A DNA stretch of 64,000 bases from Streptomyces prunicolor NBRC 13075 (GCF_000367365.1 NZ_BARF01000014.1:186001-250000); one strand, 5' to 3'. Positions 27,020-37,114 are shown, numbered from the stretch's first letter. Program-made: numbers and translations. Notes: generated by a model from the letters alone, not told the origin.

Positions 27020-27745
27020 TCACGGGATCCTGCGGTGGATGTCCGCCAGCAGGTTCCGCATAGCCATGCGGAAGAGCTCGGCCTGATGCTCACCGAGGAA
27101 GGACGTGTGCCCGAAGACCTCCAGGGCGACAAGGCCGTGCAGGTGTCCCCATGCGCTCATCAGCAGAGCGGTCGCGGGGGAGGGCAGGTACCCCTGGCCG
27201 TAGTGCGGCAGTTGTTCCAAGTAGGCCTGGAGCGACGGCGAGAGCACGGGGACCTCGGCCGCGGCGAGTTGCTCCGCGCTGTACCCCTTGAACAGCTCGC
27301 GCTCGAAGATCTCGCTCATCCGGCGTGAAGCCTGCGTCGTCGGGCCGTCGGTGGGGGCCACGTAGTCCCGCAGGGGTGTGCCGTAGAGGAGTTGGAAGCG
27401 CTCGGGATGGGCGATGGCCCAGTGGCGGTAGCCCTCGGTCGCGATCACCAGGCGGGGCAGGTCCGGGTCGTCCGACGGGGTGTCGACGGCGGCCTGCACG
27501 GCATCGGCCAGGTCGTCGTACGCCTTGGTGACGAGCGCGGTGACGAGGGCGTCCCGGCTCGGGAAGTAGTGGTAGAGCGCCTGCACGGTCATGCCGAGGC
27601 TGCGCGCGACCGCTCGCAACGACAGGGCGGCAGGCCCGTGTTCGGTGAGGTGGCGCTCGGCCGCGGCCACGATCTCCTGCGTGGCGGCGGCCCGGCGCCG
27701 CTGGCGCAGCGAGGGCGGGGCGGTCGTGACTTCCTCGACGGGCAT
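27020..27745 (-). CDS. TetR-family repressor, probably of the divergent MMPL exporter
   Basis: A 241-residue regulator. The helix-turn-helix is in ALSLRAVARSLGMTVQALYH followed by YFPSRDALVTALV (residues 40-75), and the C-terminal half is the TetR_C_13-like ligand domain. ATG 27745 was preferred to a longer frame, which lacks homology-like content. It diverges from an MMPL-family exporter with a 214-bp gap, the classic arrangement of a repressor for an efflux pump, where the ligand is often the exported compound. Confidence 0.85.
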   Translation of the reverse strand: MPVEEVTTAPPSLRQRRRAAATQEIVAAAERHLTEHGPAALSLRAVARSLGMTVQALYHYFPSRDALVTALVTKAYDDLADAVQAAVDTPSDDPDLPRLVIATEGYRHWAIAHPERFQLLYGTPLRDYVAPTDGPTTQASRRMSEIFERELFKGYSAEQLAAAEVPVLSPSLQAYLEQLPHYGQGYLPSPATALLMSAWGHLHGLVALEVFGHTSFLGEHQAELFRMAMRNLLADIHRRIP

Positions 27746-27796
27746 GCAGCGACCGTACGACGGCAACTCCCTCGGCGCGTCGCGGAGTTCCAAGGT

Positions 27797-27837
27797 GTGA
27801 GGAAAATCTAACACTGCCAAATCTTCTTGCTCCTCAC
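27797..27837. promoter_or_regulatory. Candidate TetR operator region (inverted GTGAGGA/TCCTCAC)
   Basis: Seven-base arms GTGAGGA (27797-27803) and TCCTCAC (27831-27837) face each other across 27 AT-richer bases in the TetR/MMPL gap. The spacing is long, so this is only a candidate for the operator or paired half-sites. Confidence 0.3.
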
Positions 27838-27905
27838 TAACGTCGTGCGCGGCGACGAAGAGCGCCCAGTTGTTCAACTCCGGCCGTTTCGCGCCTTTTT
27901 CGACA

Positions 27906-27950
27906 TATGGGCATCGAGCGTATGGACATCAAACGTTCGGACATCTAAGG
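27906..27950. repeat. Three 15-bp tandem repeats upstream of the MMPL gene
   Basis: Units TATGGGCATCGAGCG, TATGGACATCAAACG and TTCGGACATCTAAGG follow each other without gaps at 27906-27950. The last overlaps the ribosome-binding site AAGGAG of the exporter gene. They could be regulator half-sites or a leader element affecting translation. Confidence 0.65.
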
Positions 27951-27959
27951 AGAACAGGC

Positions 27960-30179
27960 GTGTTTGAACGCATAGCCGAACTGGCGATCCGCCGCTCCCG
28001 GCTGGTACTCGTCGTCGCCGTCGTGGCTGTGGCCCTGATGGGTGTGCTGGGTGCCGGAGCGTTCGCCAAATTGTTGGGAGGCGGCTACGACGACCCGGCC
28101 TCCCAGTCCTCCCGGGCCGCGAGGGTCATCGACGAGAAGTTCGGCGGGGAGACGAATCTGGTCCTGCTGGTCCGTGCCGACGAGGGGCGCGTCGACACCC
28201 CGGGCGCGCAGCGCAGCGGCCGGGACCTGGTGGCCCACCTCAAGAAGGAACAGCACCTCGAGAACGTCATCTCGTACTGGGACACGGGCAGTTCGGACCT
28301 CCGCTCCAAGGACGGTCGCGACGCCATGGTGCTTGCCCATGTGAAGGGCGACGACACCGAGCGGGACGAGAACTCGAAGAGTGTCATCGACGCGTACACC
28401 GGACCGTACGAGAAGACGCTCACGGTCCGGGCGGGCGGCGGTGCCGCCGTGACCAGCGACATGGGCACCCAGTCGGCCAAGGACCTCGTCCTGGCCGAGT
28501 CCATCGCCGTGCCGCTCACCCTCGTACTGCTCCTGCTCGTCTTCGGCAGCATGGTGGCGGCCCTGCTGCCGCTGGCCATCGGAACCATCGCCATCGCGGG
28601 CACCTTCGCGGAGCTGTACGTCCTCGGCAGCGTCACCGACGTCTCCGTCTTCGCGATCAACCTGACCACCGCGCTGGGCCTCGGTCTCGGCATCGACTAC
28701 GCCCTGCTGATGGTCAGCCGGTTCCGCGAGCAACTCGCTTCAGGAGCAAGCGTGGACGACGCCGTCCGGCGCACGGTGAGCACCGCGGGCCGTACGGTCG
28801 CGTTCTCCGCCGCGACCGTGGCGGCGGCGCTCGCGGCACTCCTGGTGTTCCCGCAGTACTTCCTGCGCTCCTTCGGCTACGCCGGTGTCGGTGTGGTCGT
28901 CATCGCGGCCGTCAGCACCCTGTTCGTCATGCCGGCGCTGTTCATCGTCCTGGGCCACCGGGTCAACGGCGGGCGGCTGCCGTGGACGAACCGTCGCCGC
29001 CCCGGCACCCGCGCACCCCTGTGGGGACGGCTGGCCGGCACCGTCATGCGGCGTCCCGCGCTCACCGCCCTGCCCGTGCTCGCGGTCCTGCTGCTCGCGG
29101 CGAGCCCGCTCCTCGGCATCACCTTCGGCACCCCGGACGAGCGTGTCCTGCCCGAGGACGCCACCAGCCGCCAGGTCTCCTCCGTACTGCGCGAGAAGTT
29201 CGACGGCAACGAGGACTCCGCCCTCCACATCGTCATCGGCACATCCGTGAGCAGGACCCCGCTGGAGTCGTACGCGACCGAACTGTCCGGGCTCAAGGGC
29301 GTCGTCCGGATCGAGACCAGCGCGGGAACCTACGCCGCCGGACGGCCGACCGCGACCGACGCCGGCAGCAGCGCCCTCGGCCGCTCCGACGCGCAACAGA
29401 TCAACGTGGTGAGCACCCTGACACCCAAGTCGGACGCGGCCCAGAGCCTGGTCCGGGATGTGCGCGCGGTCGCCCCGCCGACCGGAACACACCCTCTGGT
29501 AGGCGGAGTCGACGCCGTACTCGTCGATTCCAAGCACTCCGTCGGCAGCCGGCTCCCGCTCGCCGTGGCCCTGGTCGCCCTCACCACCTTCCTCCTGCTC
29601 TTCCTGTTCACCGGCAGCGTCGTACAGCCGCTGCGCGCGCTGCTCCTCAACATGGTCAGCCTGGGCGCGACCCTCGGCGTCATGACCTGGATCTTCCAGG
29701 ACGGGCACCTCTCCTCCCTGCTCGGCTTCACGGCACAACCCATGGACGTGTCGATGACAGTGCTGATGTTCTGCATCGCCTTCGGGCTCTCGATGGACTA
29801 CGAGGTCTTCGTCACCAGCCGGATCAAGGAACTCCACGACCAGGGCGAGGACAACGAGTCCGCCGTGACCAACGGCCTCGGGCACACGGGACGCATCGTC
29901 ACCGCGGCCGCCTGCCTGCTCGCGGTGAGCTTCTTCGCCTTCGGGACGGCGAAGCTCAGCTTCATGCAACTCTTCGGCCTGGGCAGCGGGTTGGCCATCC
30001 TCATCGACGCCGTCGCCGTACGCGGCATCCTCGTCCCCGCCGCGATGCGCGTGCTCGGCCGCTCGGCCTGGTACGCGCCCGGCTTCCTCCGGAAGTTCCA
30101 CCAGCGGTTCGGTCTGAGCGAGGGCGGTCCCACGTCCGAGCCCGGACTGGTCGAGAGGGATGCGTCCACAGTGCATTAG
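27960..30179 (+). CDS. MMPL/RND-type membrane exporter
   Basis: A 739-residue transporter of two similar halves, each with one N-terminal helix, an extracytoplasmic domain and about five clustered helices. The family's charged helix motifs are seen as GLGIDYALLMVSRFREQ (residues 240-257) and FGLSMDYEVFVTSRIKE in the second half. MMPL proteins use the proton gradient to export lipids or hydrophobic compounds. GTG 27960 was chosen because AAGGAG lies seven bases upstream. The divergent TetR gene and the 15-bp repeats suggest inducible expression. The stop codon lies in the MarR operator of the next gene. Confidence 0.9.
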   Translation: MFERIAELAIRRSRLVLVVAVVAVALMGVLGAGAFAKLLGGGYDDPASQSSRAARVIDEKFGGETNLVLLVRADEGRVDTPGAQRSGRDLVAHLKKEQHLENVISYWDTGSSDLRSKDGRDAMVLAHVKGDDTERDENSKSVIDAYTGPYEKTLTVRAGGGAAVTSDMGTQSAKDLVLAESIAVPLTLVLLLLVFGSMVAALLPLAIGTIAIAGTFAELYVLGSVTDVSVFAINLTTALGLGLGIDYALLMVSRFREQLASGASVDDAVRRTVSTAGRTVAFSAATVAAALAALLVFPQYFLRSFGYAGVGVVVIAAVSTLFVMPALFIVLGHRVNGGRLPWTNRRRPGTRAPLWGRLAGTVMRRPALTALPVLAVLLLAASPLLGITFGTPDERVLPEDATSRQVSSVLREKFDGNEDSALHIVIGTSVSRTPLESYATELSGLKGVVRIETSAGTYAAGRPTATDAGSSALGRSDAQQINVVSTLTPKSDAAQSLVRDVRAVAPPTGTHPLVGGVDAVLVDSKHSVGSRLPLAVALVALTTFLLLFLFTGSVVQPLRALLLNMVSLGATLGVMTWIFQDGHLSSLLGFTAQPMDVSMTVLMFCIAFGLSMDYEVFVTSRIKELHDQGEDNESAVTNGLGHTGRIVTAAACLLAVSFFAFGTAKLSFMQLFGLGSGLAILIDAVAVRGILVPAAMRVLGRSAWYAPGFLRKFHQRFGLSEGGPTSEPGLVERDASTVH

Positions 30180-30202
30180 CCCTAATATGATTAGAGCTAA
30201 TG
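30174..30202. promoter_or_regulatory. Near-perfect palindromic MarR operator overlapping the MMPL stop codon
   Basis: Arms CATTAGCCCTAAT (30174-30186) and ATTAGAGCTAATG (30190-30202) match at 12 of 13 positions around a three-base spacer. The TAG stop of the exporter is inside the left arm. The GTG of the MarR gene begins 24 bases downstream, so binding here would block its transcription. Confidence 0.85.
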
Positions 30203-30225
30203 TATCTAGCGGGGAGGGCCCGCCC

Positions 30226-30678
30226 GTGGACCTACGGCAAGTGTTCGACGACCTGGTGCGCTTCGAGACCGACCTGTGGAACGGGATCGACGCCCGGCTC
30301 CGGCAGGAGTGCGACGTGACGCTGGGCGGCCTGAACGTGATGCTCGTCGTGGAACGCGCGGGTTCCTGCCGGGTGAACGACATAGCCGCCGCTCTCTCGA
30401 TCACCGTCGGCGGCGCCAGCCAGGCCGTCGACCGGCTGGAGAAGCTCGGCCACTGCACCCGGCGGCCCCACCCCGCCGACCGCCGTTCCTCGATCGTCGA
30501 ACTGGCGCCTTCCGGGCGGGAGTTGGTGGCAGCGGCCGGTCCGGTGTTCGACGGCGAACTCGCGACACGGCTGGCCACCCCACTCCCGGACGCTGCGCTC
30601 GGGCACCTGGCCCATGCGCTCGCCGTGCTCCGAGCAGCCACCCCACCCAGCCCAACACCCCTGACGAAGGAGACCTGA
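30226..30678 (+). CDS. MarR-family transcriptional regulator
   Basis: A 150-residue winged-helix regulator: LGGLNVMLVVERAGSCRVND (helices 2-3), IAAALSITVGGASQAVDRLE (recognition helix, about residues 48-67) and the wing HPADRRSSIVELAPSGREL. GTG 30226 has GGGGAGG at good spacing; an ATG at 30187 lies inside the operator palindrome and is unlikely. Its stop overlaps the start of the oxidoreductase gene by one base (TGATG), so both form one unit, presumably autoregulated through the palindrome and responding to a quinone, phenol or oxidant. Confidence 0.88.
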   Translation: MDLRQVFDDLVRFETDLWNGIDARLRQECDVTLGGLNVMLVVERAGSCRVNDIAAALSITVGGASQAVDRLEKLGHCTRRPHPADRRSSIVELAPSGRELVAAAGPVFDGELATRLATPLPDAALGHLAHALAVLRAATPPSPTPLTKET

Positions 30679-31610
30679 TGAGCCCCGCACAAGCACGAGC
30701 CGTGCGCTTCGACGAGTACGGCGACCGTGACGTCCTCCGCGTCACCGAGGTACCGATGCCCCGACCCGCCGCAGGGGAAGTCCTCGTCGAGGTACGGGCG
30801 GCCGGCATCAACCCCGGTGAGGCGGCGATCCGTTCGGGCGCGATGCACGAGCGGTTCCCCGCGACCTTCCCGTCCGGCCAGGGCAGCGACCTCGCCGGCG
30901 TCGTCACCGAACTCGGCGCGGGCGTCACCGACTTCGCCCTCGGCGACGAGGTGCTCGGCTTCTCCTGGCGGCGCTCCAGCCAGGCCACCCACGTCGTCGT
31001 ACCGGTGTCGCAGCTCATCTCCAAGCCGGACGCCCTGAGTTGGGAGGTGGCCGGCTCCCTCTACGTCGTCGGCTGTACCGCGTGGGCCGCCGTAGAAGCG
31101 GTGGCTCCCAAGCCCGGTGAGACCGTCGCCGTCTCGGCCGCGGCGGGCGGGGTGGGCACGGTCGTCGTCCAACTCCTCGCCGTACGTGGCGCGCACGTCC
31201 TCGGCATCGCCTCGCCCGCCAACGCCGACTGGCTCACCGCCCACGGCGCGACCCCGGTCCCGTACGGTGACCGGCTCGCCGGTGCGCTCCGTGCGGCGGC
31301 GCCCGATGGGATCGACGCGTTCATCGACCTCTTCGGCCCCGAGTACGTCCAACTCGCCGTAGAACTGGGCATTTCCAGGGACCGGATCGAGACGATCATC
31401 TCGTTCCAGAAGGCACAGGAACTCGGCACCAAGAGCGCGGGCAGTGCAGATGCCTCCACCCGCGAGGTCCTCACCGAGATGGCCGACCTCGTCGCCTCCG
31501 GCCGTATCGAGATCCCCATCGCCGCGACCTACCCGCTCGACGGCGTCCGCGACGCGTTCGCCGAACTCGAGAAGCGGCACACGCGCGGAAAGATCGTGCT
31601 CATTCCCTGA
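30678..31610 (+). CDS. Zinc-type alcohol dehydrogenase / quinone oxidoreductase
   Basis: A 310-residue medium-chain dehydrogenase: GroES-like N-half (PRPAAGEVLVEVRAAGINPG, GSDLAGVVTELG) and Rossmann C-half with the NADPH motif SAAAGGVGTVVVQL near residue 155. It lacks the structural and catalytic zinc cysteines, fitting the zinc-independent quinone reductase branch. It is translationally coupled to the MarR regulator, so it probably detoxifies a quinone or enal that the regulator senses. Confidence 0.88.
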   Translation: MSPAQARAVRFDEYGDRDVLRVTEVPMPRPAAGEVLVEVRAAGINPGEAAIRSGAMHERFPATFPSGQGSDLAGVVTELGAGVTDFALGDEVLGFSWRRSSQATHVVVPVSQLISKPDALSWEVAGSLYVVGCTAWAAVEAVAPKPGETVAVSAAAGGVGTVVVQLLAVRGAHVLGIASPANADWLTAHGATPVPYGDRLAGALRAAAPDGIDAFIDLFGPEYVQLAVELGISRDRIETIISFQKAQELGTKSAGSADASTREVLTEMADLVASGRIEIPIAATYPLDGVRDAFAELEKRHTRGKIVLIP

Positions 31611-31622
31611 AGCGACCCGGCA

Positions 31623-32585
31623 TCACTTGCTGCCGCGGAGGGCCGACGTGGTCTTCCCGGTGCGTTCGCGCAGCAGCACCCGCAGGGTGTTGGGGTGCTC
31701 GTAGCCGACCTTCCTGGCGATGGTCTCCAGGGACAGGCCGGTGGTGCGCAGGAGGTGTGACGCGCGTTCGATCCGCAGGTCCTGGACGAAGCGGATGGGA
31801 GACGTCCCGACCGTGCGCTGGACGGAGCGTTGCAGGGTGCGCTCGCTGACGCCGATGGCCTTGGCCGCCTCGGGGATGGTGATGGGCTCGGCCAGATGCT
31901 CGCGGGTCCAGACCTCGAAGGCCGCGACGGTGGGATCGCTCTGGGCCAGCGCGCTGGGAATGGTGTACGCGGCCTGCGACGGGCGTTCGTCGACCACGAG
32001 ATAGCGGGCGACCAGGTCGGCGAGCGCGGGGCTGCCCGCCCGGACGATCGACAGCGCGAGATCGACATGGCCGAAGGCCGCACCGGCGGTGGTGATGCCG
32101 TCGCAGCTGATGACCATCTGGCTGTGATCCACCACGACTTTCGGATACCTGTTCCGGAACACCGGCGACAGCCACCAGGTCGTCGTGGCGCGCACGCCGT
32201 CCAGCACGCCCGCCTCGGCCAGCAGGAAGGTGCCCGCGCACGCCGAGGCAATGGGCGTGCCCCGCAGCCGAGTTCGCGTGATGAGGTCGCGGACGGGACG
32301 GGACACGTCACCGCCGACATGGTCGAGCAGCGCCGAGGCATCGCTCTCCCCGAGCGCCGGTACGACCAGAAGGCCCGCCGTCTCGGCCGCGTCGAGCGGC
32401 TCGGGCGCCACGACGAGCCCCGCCCTGGTCCGCACCTGCGGAGCGGGGCCGACCAGTGTCACGTCCCAGGTGGGCGCCGACTCATGGATCTGCCCGCCCA
32501 GCGCGTTGGCGTTGCTCAGCACGTCGAGGACCACGGAGAGCCCCGAGTCGAACACCCCGTCGTAGACGATGACCGCTACTCGCAT
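31623..32585 (-). CDS. GlxA-type regulator (DJ-1/PfpI domain plus AraC helix-turn-helix)
   Basis: A 320-residue protein: residues 1-190 are a class I glutamine-amidotransferase-like domain with the elbow cysteine in IASACAGTFLLAEAG, and residues 210-315 the AraC DNA-binding domain (AAKAIGVSERTLQRSVQRTV, IARKVGYEHPNTLRVLL). Such regulators respond to small metabolites or oxidative signals. It is convergent with the quinone reductase and divergent from the small monooxygenase-like gene at 32701, which may be its target. Confidence 0.88.
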   Translation of the reverse strand: MRVAVIVYDGVFDSGLSVVLDVLSNANALGGQIHESAPTWDVTLVGPAPQVRTRAGLVVAPEPLDAAETAGLLVVPALGESDASALLDHVGGDVSRPVRDLITRTRLRGTPIASACAGTFLLAEAGVLDGVRATTTWWLSPVFRNRYPKVVVDHSQMVISCDGITTAGAAFGHVDLALSIVRAGSPALADLVARYLVVDERPSQAAYTIPSALAQSDPTVAAFEVWTREHLAEPITIPEAAKAIGVSERTLQRSVQRTVGTSPIRFVQDLRIERASHLLRTTGLSLETIARKVGYEHPNTLRVLLRERTGKTTSALRGSK

Positions 32586-32700
32586 GGCGGGAACACTATC
32601 AACCGTGTCGTTTCTGCCGCTGATGTGATCACCGGCCACCGCCATAGGTTCGTGGTGCGCCGGGATTCCGGCGGTACGTACGCAGCAAGGAGTGGTCACA

Positions 32701-32997
32701 GTGAAGGTCGGTCTGTTGGTACGCATCGAGGCCAAGCCGGAGTACGCCGACGAGGTGGAGGCCATGCTGCGCGGCGCACAGGAGTTGGCCGAGCAGGAGG
32801 AGGGCACGGTGACGTGGTTCGCGTTCCGTGAGAACGCCACCACCTTCGGGGTCTTCGACACCTTCGAGGACGAGCAGGGACGCCAGGCACACCTGACGGG
32901 CCGGATCGCCGCGGCACTGGGGGAGGTCGCGCAGACGAAGCTCAGCGCGCCGCCGGTGATCGCCCCGGTGGACCTGCTGGGGGCCAAGGTCTCCTGA
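32701..32997 (+). CDS. Antibiotic-biosynthesis-monooxygenase-fold (ABM) protein
   Basis: A 98-residue single-domain alpha/beta dimeric barrel: KVGLLVRIEAKPEYADEVEA, then EEGTVTWFAF and FDTFEDEQGRQAHL. Members are cofactor-free monooxygenases or quinone-handling enzymes. GTG 32701 has AAGGAG eight bases before it; an earlier in-frame GTG overlaps that site. It diverges from the GlxA-type regulator. Confidence 0.85.
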   Translation: MKVGLLVRIEAKPEYADEVEAMLRGAQELAEQEEGTVTWFAFRENATTFGVFDTFEDEQGRQAHLTGRIAAALGEVAQTKLSAPPVIAPVDLLGAKVS

Positions 32998-33113
32998 GCC
33001 GAGCTCCCCGCGAACCTGTGTGACGACACCGGCCGCAAGCTCGTCAAGCAGGCATACGCGGGCTGCCTGTAGCGACCCGTGCGATCCGCTACGCGTGACG
33101 TGCTGCCCCGCTG

Positions 33114-34489
<1,376 letters not shown>

Positions 34490-34497
34490 ATGGGTGC

Positions 34498-35379
34498 ATG
34501 AGGAAGCACAACGCAGATGAGACCTGCGGCATCGCCGCTGCCGCCGCGGTCATGGGGGACTGGTGGAACGTTCTGATCCTGCGGGAGATCGCCCGCGGAC
34601 ACGTCCGCTTCGACGCGCTGGCCGCCGAGATCGGCCTGTCCCGCAACGTCCTCACCGAGCGCCTCGGCCGGCTCGTCGCCCACGGCGTCCTGCGCCGCAG
34701 CCTCTATCAGCGACGCCCGGTGCGCTACGAGTACGTCCTCACCGATGCCGGGCTCGCGCTGCTGCCGCTGCTCGTCGCGATGCAGGACTGGGGGGACCGG
34801 TGGATGCTCGGCGACGGCGGCCTCACCGCCACGGCCGACACCGACAGTGCCGAGCACACCCGCGTGCACGTCCTCACCGGCACCCGCCTGCCCGAAGACC
34901 TCGAACTCCCCGGCACCCAGGGCACGGACCTGCCCGTCGTCCCGCCGGACGCCGCCGCGACCGTGCTGTTCACCTACCCCGGCACGGGCATCGACTGGGA
35001 CGAGCGGATCCCCGGAGTCGCAGGCTGCACACTGGAGAACCGGCTCTTCCGCGACGCCTGGCCCGACTTCCGCCGAGCGGGCGTGGACGTACGCGGCATC
35101 AGCACCCAACTCCCGCACGAGCAGGCCGAGTTCGCCCGCGCGGAGGAGATCCCGTACCCCCTCCTCTCCGACGCCCACCACCACCTGGGCGCGGCCCTGC
35201 GACTGCCGACCTTCCGCGGCGCCGGCCGCCTGCGCCACAAACGCCTGATCCTGGTCGTCGACGCCGAACGGACCGTACGGCACGCCCTGTTCCCGGTCGA
35301 CGACATACCGCACGCCGTCGGGCAGAGCCTGCGGCTGGCCGAGGACTGCGCTCGTGCCGCCTGGGGGCGAGGTTTGTGA
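34498..35379 (+). CDS. HxlR-type regulator fused to a peroxiredoxin-like domain
   Basis: A 293-residue fusion. Residues 8-95 are an HxlR winged helix (MGDWWNVLILREIARGHVRF, LSRNVLTERLGRLVAHGVLR). Residues 120-290 resemble AhpC/BCP peroxiredoxins: LFTYPGTG, PGVAGCTLENRLFRD with the expected peroxidatic cysteine near residue 176, DVRGISTQ, and LILVVDAERTV. It may sense peroxide or thiol state through the attached domain and switch DNA binding at the palindrome upstream. The start ATG is nine bases past the operator, leaving a very short leader. The divergent neighbour is enolase. Confidence 0.85.
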   Translation: MRKHNADETCGIAAAAAVMGDWWNVLILREIARGHVRFDALAAEIGLSRNVLTERLGRLVAHGVLRRSLYQRRPVRYEYVLTDAGLALLPLLVAMQDWGDRWMLGDGGLTATADTDSAEHTRVHVLTGTRLPEDLELPGTQGTDLPVVPPDAAATVLFTYPGTGIDWDERIPGVAGCTLENRLFRDAWPDFRRAGVDVRGISTQLPHEQAEFARAEEIPYPLLSDAHHHLGAALRLPTFRGAGRLRHKRLILVVDAERTVRHALFPVDDIPHAVGQSLRLAEDCARAAWGRGL

Positions 35380-35403
35380 CGGTTCTTGTGAGCCCTCGCC
35401 GTA

Positions 35404-35441
35404 TTTCAGGGGGATACCCGCGTTTCAGGGGGATGTCCGCG
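35404..35441. repeat. Two 19-bp tandem repeats
   Basis: TTTCAGGGGGATACCCGCG (35404-35422) is followed at once by TTTCAGGGGGATGTCCGCG (35423-35441), 17 of 19 identical, in the gap between the HxlR fusion and the dienelactone-hydrolase-like gene. The role is unknown; it may be part of the promoter of the downstream gene. Confidence 0.65.
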
Positions 35442-35503
35442 CTGCTCTGCCAGCGGCAGAACAGCGGCCGGACCGGGCTCGACGATCACTACAGTCCCGT
35501 CTC

Positions 35504-36241
35504 ATGACGACGATTACGACGCGTACGGTCGAGTACCCGGCCGACGGTCTGATGATGATCGGGCACCTCGCGCTCCCGGCCGGTGTCGACCGCCGGCCCG
35601 CGGTGCTGCTCGGACCAGAGGGCATGGGGCTCAGCGACGTCGAACGCCGCCGGGCCGATGCTCTCGCCGAGCTGGGATACATAGCGCTGGCCTTCGACCT
35701 CCACGGCGGGCGCTATTTGAGCGACCCCGAGGAGATGCTGGCCCGTTGCCTGCCACTGCTCGCTGATCCCGAGCGGATGCGGAGCATCGGCCATGCGGCA
35801 CTCGACGTGTTGCGCACCGAACCGCGGACCGACCCCGCCCGGATCGCCGCCGTCGGCTACGGCACCGGGGGCGCCGTCGGACTGGAACTCGGGCGCGACG
35901 GCGTCAACCTGCGCGCGATCGGCACAGTCAACGCACTGACCACGGGCCGACCGGGCGAGGCGGCGCGCATTCGCTGCCCGGTGTGGGCCGGGGTCGGTTC
36001 GGAAGACCCGATCATGCCGCCCGCGCAACGGAACGCGTTCACCGCGGAGATGCAGGAGGCGGGTGTCGACTGGCGCCTCGCGGTCTACGGCGGCGCCCTG
36101 CACGCCTTCCACCATCCGCCGGTCGACCACCCCACGGTCCCCGGCGTCGGCTACCACCCGCAGCACGCGCAGCGAGCCTGGCGCGACGTCGTCGACCTGC
36201 TCGCCGAGTGCCTGCCCGTGACAGAGGATCCGGGGGCATGA
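35504..36241 (+). CDS. Dienelactone-hydrolase-like protein lacking the nucleophile
   Basis: A 245-residue alpha/beta-hydrolase of the DLH type: VLLGPEGMGLSDVERRRADA, YIALAFDLHGG, the elbow at residues 116-121 reading GYGTGG, the acidic residue in GSEDPIMP and the histidine in GGALHAFHHP. In active enzymes the elbow is GxCxG or GxSxG; here the nucleophile position is glycine. Aspartate and histidine are retained. So it is either non-catalytic (binding or regulatory) or uses an unusual mechanism. No signal peptide. It follows the HxlR fusion by 124 bases and may be co-expressed. Confidence 0.8.
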   Translation: MTTITTRTVEYPADGLMMIGHLALPAGVDRRPAVLLGPEGMGLSDVERRRADALAELGYIALAFDLHGGRYLSDPEEMLARCLPLLADPERMRSIGHAALDVLRTEPRTDPARIAAVGYGTGGAVGLELGRDGVNLRAIGTVNALTTGRPGEAARIRCPVWAGVGSEDPIMPPAQRNAFTAEMQEAGVDWRLAVYGGALHAFHHPPVDHPTVPGVGYHPQHAQRAWRDVVDLLAECLPVTEDPGA

Positions 36242-36337
36242 CCCGGGCGGACCTGCCGGCCCCGGGCTTGGTCGGCGTCATGCCAGGGACGCCTCAAGCA
36301 CAGGTTCAAAGATGGGTTCTGAGACAGGCGGGCGGTG

Positions 36338-37114
36338 CTACGCGAACCCGCCGTTGCTCATGAGGAGTTGGCCGTTGATCCACTGGCCCTCCGGTGAGCA
36401 GAGGAAGTCGACGAGGTGGGCGGTGTCCTGCGGGGTGCCGAGGCGGCCGAGCGGCGTCTGACGCAGCACGTGCGCGCGCCCTTCCTCGGTCATCCAACCG
36501 GTGTCCACCGGCCCCGGGTTGACCACGTTGGCGGTGATGCCGAGGTGGGCGAGTTCGTGCGCGGCGGCCAGGGTGATGCGGTCCAGGGCGCCCTTGCTGG
36601 CGCCGTAGGGAAGGTTTTCGACGGTGTGGTCGCTGGTGAGGGCGATGATCCGGCCGCTGCCCGGAGCGGCGGCGAACCGTCGGCCGTACTCCCGGATCAG
36701 CAGCCAGCTGGCACGGGCGTTGACCGCGAAGTGCCGGTCGAAGCTCTCGACGGTGGTGTCCAGCAGACCGGAGTCCACCGACTCGCAGTGGCACATCACC
36801 AGGGCCGTGACACCGCCCAGATCGCGTTCGACCTCGTCGAAGACGCGCGCCGGGGTCTCCGGGTCGGCCAGGTCCGCCTCAACTGCCTTGGTGGCGACGC
36901 CGTGTTGCGCGAGGGCGTCGGTGATGGCCGAGGTCGCGCCGGGCTCGGAGCCCCAGGCCATGCGTGCGTCGTAGGGAGCCCAGTACGTGAAGGCGAGGTC
37001 CCAGCCGGAGGCGGCCAACCGACGAGCGATACCCGCACCGATGCCGACGGTCCGCCCCACTCCGGTGATCAGAGCGAGGGGTCGGGCACCTGGGCGGGCG
37101 GGGCGCGGCATCAT
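36338..37114 (-). CDS. Short-chain dehydrogenase/reductase
   Basis: A 258-residue SDR: cofactor loop ITGVGRTVGIGAGIARRLA (residues 16-34), an aspartate at the start of strand 3 that favours NAD or NADP binding, active-site LTSDHTVENLPYGASKGAL with tyrosine and lysine, and NPGPVDTGWM after it. The glycine loop is an FabG/InhA-like variant with an insertion. C-terminal segment QWINGQLLMSNGGFA is typical. It probably reduces a ketone or 3-oxo substrate. It is convergent with the DLH-like gene; substrate unknown. Confidence 0.85.
   Translation of the reverse strand: MMPRPARPGARPLALITGVGRTVGIGAGIARRLAASGWDLAFTYWAPYDARMAWGSEPGATSAITDALAQHGVATKAVEADLADPETPARVFDEVERDLGGVTALVMCHCESVDSGLLDTTVESFDRHFAVNARASWLLIREYGRRFAAAPGSGRIIALTSDHTVENLPYGASKGALDRITLAAAHELAHLGITANVVNPGPVDTGWMTEEGRAHVLRQTPLGRLGTPQDTAHLVDFLCSPEGQWINGQLLMSNGGFA

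Noticed and set aside
28740..31580. 946-residue minus-strand open frame
   Set aside because: It spans the antisense of the MMPL, MarR and oxidoreductase genes, which carry clear family motifs; its own sequence is low-complexity.
33069..33092. GTAGCG/CGCTAC inverted repeat between the convergent ABM and enolase genes
   Set aside because: A six-base stem with a 12-base loop is too weak to call a terminator.
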